Notes under the pieces: model-generated
What the model saw: only the letters and a program-made list of their open reading frames with translations
Database searches by the model: none
Told to the model about the DNA's origin: nothing
Program-made: the position numbers and the translations under genes
NCBI GenBank assembly: GCA_023428135.1
Contig: JAEYZG010000021.1
Location: forward strand, 167,972 to 231,971
Length of the DNA: 64,000 nucleotides
Reading direction: 5' to 3'
Source: Bacteroidota bacterium
GTDB lineage: Bacteria; Bacteroidota; Bacteroidia; Cytophagales; Cytophagaceae
In this document: positions 61,789-64,000 of the stretch, in pieces
Numbering within the stretch: position 1 is the first letter of the stretch
Layout: each line of letters starts with the position of its first letter

Positions 61789-63468
61789 ATGAGCATTCTA
61801 CATGTAAATCAAATCGCAAGGAAAGTAACCGAACTCTTTAGTAGTTTTATAGATAAAAGTGATTTAAAATCAACAGATAAAGATTTTGAAACTAAGGTGC
61901 AAACCAGATGTTTAGCCGCATATGCAGTGTATAGTCATACAGGCTGTTCAATTGAAGAGGCTGCCAAATCAGTTGTTGATGGGCCTGATGACAATGGAAT
62001 TGATGCGATTTATCATTCTGCTTCTTTAAAAGAAATGGTAATTGTTCAATCAAAATGGATAAAAGATGGCTCTGGGGAACCAGAAAGTGGTGACATAGCA
62101 AAATATTGTAAAGGCATTGAAGACTTATTTAATTTAAACTTTGAAAGATTTAATTTGAAAATAAATAAACTTCAATCAGTAATCGAAAATGCTTTATCAA
62201 ATTTTGATACCCGGTATGTATTTATTGTAATATATACTGGTGATAAAGGACTAGCGATTCATTCTCAAAGGCTAATTGATGATTTAGTTTTAAAATTAAA
62301 TGATGCGGGGGAAGGTGTTATTGAAAACTTGGTAAGCTTTAAAAAACTTGATCAAGGAAGAATTTATAGTTTACTATCTAAAGGCTTATTTAATGACCCA
62401 ATTGATATTGAAATAGGATTGTATCAATGGGGAAAGGTAGCTGAACCTTATGGTGCATATTATGGATTCATTTCAGGTGAAGAAATTTACAATCTTTGGA
62501 CAGCATATGGCAGAAAATTGTTTAATAAAAATATCCGAAATGTCTTAGGTAAAACAGAAGTTAATGATGAGCTAATTTTAACTTTAAGGGAAAGTCCAGA
62601 AAAATTTTGGTATTTTAATAATGGCATAACTATTACAGCTGAAAAAATTGAAAAATCAATGGTTGGTGGAAGTAAACGTGAACTGGGGAATTTTAAATTA
62701 AATGGTGCATCTATAGTAAACGGTGCTCAAACAGTAAGTTCTATTGGTAGTTCAGGTGATAGGTTTTTCGAAAATTTAAAAAAAGTTTATGTTCTAACCA
62801 GAATAATTTCTTTGGAAAACACACCAACAGAATTTGGAAACCAAGTAACAAAAGCAAACAATCGCCAAAACAGAATTGAAAATAGAGATTTTGTTTCTCA
62901 AGATATTGAACAAATTCGAATTAAGGAGGAGTTAGCTCATGATGGTATAAGTTATAATATAGTGCGTTCTGACTCATTTACATCATCCTCTAAGTCATTT
63001 GATATTGAAGAGGCGACCATTGCGCTAGCATGCGCCAGCGATGAGATTGGATTACCTGTACAAGCTAAAAGGGAAGTTGGTAAATTTTATGAAAATTTGA
63101 ATAAAGGAATTTATAAACAGATATTCAATCCTAGGACTTCAGGAAGATATGTTTACAATACAATATTGCTTAATAGAGAAATTGATAAGGCAATTCTTAG
63201 TAAAATTAACTCTTTAGGTAAAAAAAGTGGCAAAGAGTATGGGATACTCGTACACGGGAATAGATTTTTATCATTTTTAATTCAATCTAAAATTTCAATT
63301 CCAAAAGATAATTTTATAAATCTTAACCCTGAAAGTATTCGGACAATTTTAGATGAATCCCTTACTAAATTGAAAGAAATAGTTTCAACTGATTATCCTG
63401 ATAACGTTCTAGGAACTTTATTTAAGAACAAATCAAAATGTGAAGCTATATTTGAAAAATGTAAATAA
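61789..63468 (+). CDS. AIPR-family protein with PD-(D/E)xK-like N-terminus, putative phage defence
   Basis: 559 residues. Residues 1-100 carry E34, GID at 70-72 and QSK at 87-89, the spacing of a Mrr/restriction-type PD-(D/E)xK nuclease in the Q-x-K variant. Residues about 240-480 hold the AIPR hallmark: LFNKNIRNVLG, TLRESPEKFWYFNNGITITA, KLNGASIVNGAQTVSSIG and TKANNRQNRIENRDFVSQD. AIPR proteins were first linked to lactococcal abortive infection. With the membrane-anchored upstream gene and an integrase this fits a defence island. The target (phage DNA or RNA) is not known. Confidence 0.85.
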   Translation: MSILHVNQIARKVTELFSSFIDKSDLKSTDKDFETKVQTRCLAAYAVYSHTGCSIEEAAKSVVDGPDDNGIDAIYHSASLKEMVIVQSKWIKDGSGEPESGDIAKYCKGIEDLFNLNFERFNLKINKLQSVIENALSNFDTRYVFIVIYTGDKGLAIHSQRLIDDLVLKLNDAGEGVIENLVSFKKLDQGRIYSLLSKGLFNDPIDIEIGLYQWGKVAEPYGAYYGFISGEEIYNLWTAYGRKLFNKNIRNVLGKTEVNDELILTLRESPEKFWYFNNGITITAEKIEKSMVGGSKRELGNFKLNGASIVNGAQTVSSIGSSGDRFFENLKKVYVLTRIISLENTPTEFGNQVTKANNRQNRIENRDFVSQDIEQIRIKEELAHDGISYNIVRSDSFTSSSKSFDIEEATIALACASDEIGLPVQAKREVGKFYENLNKGIYKQIFNPRTSGRYVYNTILLNREIDKAILSKINSLGKKSGKEYGILVHGNRFLSFLIQSKISIPKDNFINLNPESIRTILDESLTKLKEIVSTDYPDNVLGTLFKNKSKCEAIFEKCK

Positions 63469-63652
63469 CCCTTTTTGTATAATCAAATTGAATCCATCGG
63501 AGTTCATGTTGAAGATTTTGAGTTCAGAGCTCTGGGCATTCTCTTTGTTTATTCACTGGCTTTTAAAGGGCTGAGTTCCAATTTCAATTTTCTTTTTTCT
63601 TGTATAAAGTAATACTCTTAATTTTAAGACTACTGATTTTTTATAAAAACGA

Positions 63653-63904
63653 ATGGAAAAGCTAAAGGTAGAATATATTGTCGCAATTGATACTTCAGAG
63701 GGACTAGGCAAAGACATAAAATCTTTTTACAAGATCTTTGAATCTTACGATGGTATAGTTTTCTCAAGGAACTATAAAACAATTACATTTAACAATTTGA
63801 CTGTTAATTTTGAAGTTCAGTGTGATTCAATTTTCGAAAAAAATCATAATTACTTTCATACAATTTTCATTTGCGTGACTATTCCGATGAAAGTGTACCA
63901 GTGA
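63653..63904 (+). pseudogene. Small island gene interrupted by an IS21-type insertion
   Basis: The first 74 codons (MEKLKVEYIVAIDTSEGLGK to FHTIFIC) read as a soluble protein with alternating hydrophobic strands. The last nine residues, VTIPMKVYQ, are encoded by the end of the insertion element starting near 63876, so the real gene is cut off and its C-terminus lies elsewhere or is lost. I do not recognise the family. Being in a defence island it may be part of a third defence gene. Confidence 0.65.
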
Positions 63905-64000
63905 TTCCGGTGAAAGTGTACCACTTTTAACAGGCAGGTAATGTTAAAACAAATATATTATTTTTTGTTAAATTTCTTTCTTAAAGATTCTCCTTCAAGA
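63876..64000 (-). mobile_element. End of an IS21-family insertion sequence (continues beyond window)
   Basis: Two direct repeats ATTCCGATGAAAGTGTACCA (63881-63900) and ATTCCGGTGAAAGTGTACCA (63904-63923), 23 bases apart, as in the multiple end repeats of IS21 elements, start with TGACTATTCC near 63876. A minus-strand frame with an IstB-like C-terminus enters from the right edge. The other end lies outside the window. Confidence 0.8.
63958..64000 (-). CDS. istB: IstB-like ATPase, C-terminal fragment (partial)
   Basis: On the minus strand the last 13 codons read LEGESLRKKFNKK and stop at TAA (63960-63958). LxGESLRK is the typical end of IstB, the ATP-dependent helper of IS21 transposition. Only the tail is in the window; together with the end repeats it supports the element call. 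Confidence 0.7.
   Translation of the reverse strand, partial: LEGESLRKKFNKK

Overview
This AT-rich window looks like chromosomal DNA of a free-living Bacteroidota, most likely a Cytophagales relative (Cytophaga/Sporocytophaga type). The grounds are low GC, genes that often lack a Shine-Dalgarno sequence, candidate -7 boxes of the TAnnTTTG type, a long secreted beta-helix/Ig-repeat protein, a PPK2 resembling the Cytophaga enzyme, and a DnaB ending in a Gly-rich acidic tail. The assignment is inference from gene content only.

Layout. 1-3757 (minus): a secreted protein with a beta-helix and at least nine Ig-like repeats, running off the left edge. 4632-7374 (plus): three overlapping genes (fused nucleotidyltransferase/kinase, HAD phosphatase, nucleotidyltransferase), probably making an activated precursor for a surface glycan. 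7377-11462 (minus): a surface-glycan operon with response regulator, pseudo-receiver/polyprenyl-phosphate sugar transferase, GT2, hexapeptide acyltransferase and alpha/beta hydrolase. 11965-20184: housekeeping genes including PPK2, a BaiN/YhiN flavoprotein, a HerA-like ATPase, a secreted trehalase, an SRAP protein, a YheT hydrolase and a YkvA-like protein.

20356-33451: the histidine pathway, split in two. hisG-hisD is separated from hisC-hisB-hisH-hisA-hisF-hisIE by about 6 kb. The gap starts with a degenerate second copy of the hisD 3' end, four copies of a dispersed repeat and a frameshifted GxxExxY gene, followed by asparaginase, TonB-C, GT-C, YdeI-like, AraC and ACT-domain genes. 33514-37415 (minus): pstSCAB without phoU, with a cluster of TTTACA-type palindromes upstream of pstS. 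38169-59448: membrane, redox, protease and cell-envelope genes (rhomboid, PIN-PhoH, YajQ, thioredoxin, class III aminotransferase, VWA, Bcp, M23, FAH, M48, CAP/OmpA-like, DEDDh exonuclease, Mpl, DnaB), many bounded by clear hairpin terminators.

59594-64000: an accessory island. A tRNA-Pro(GGG) gene is followed at once by a tyrosine recombinase, then a membrane-anchored protein of unknown function, an AIPR-family protein with a PD-(D/E)xK-like N-terminus (probable phage defence), and a small gene interrupted by the end of an IS21-family element. The last 43 bases encode the C-terminus of its IstB on the minus strand. This island is the best candidate here for an undescribed system.

Start codons were revised where the longest open frame began at TTG or GTG and a better ATG lay inside. 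TTG or GTG starts were kept for hisC, hisH, pstC and the VWA gene.
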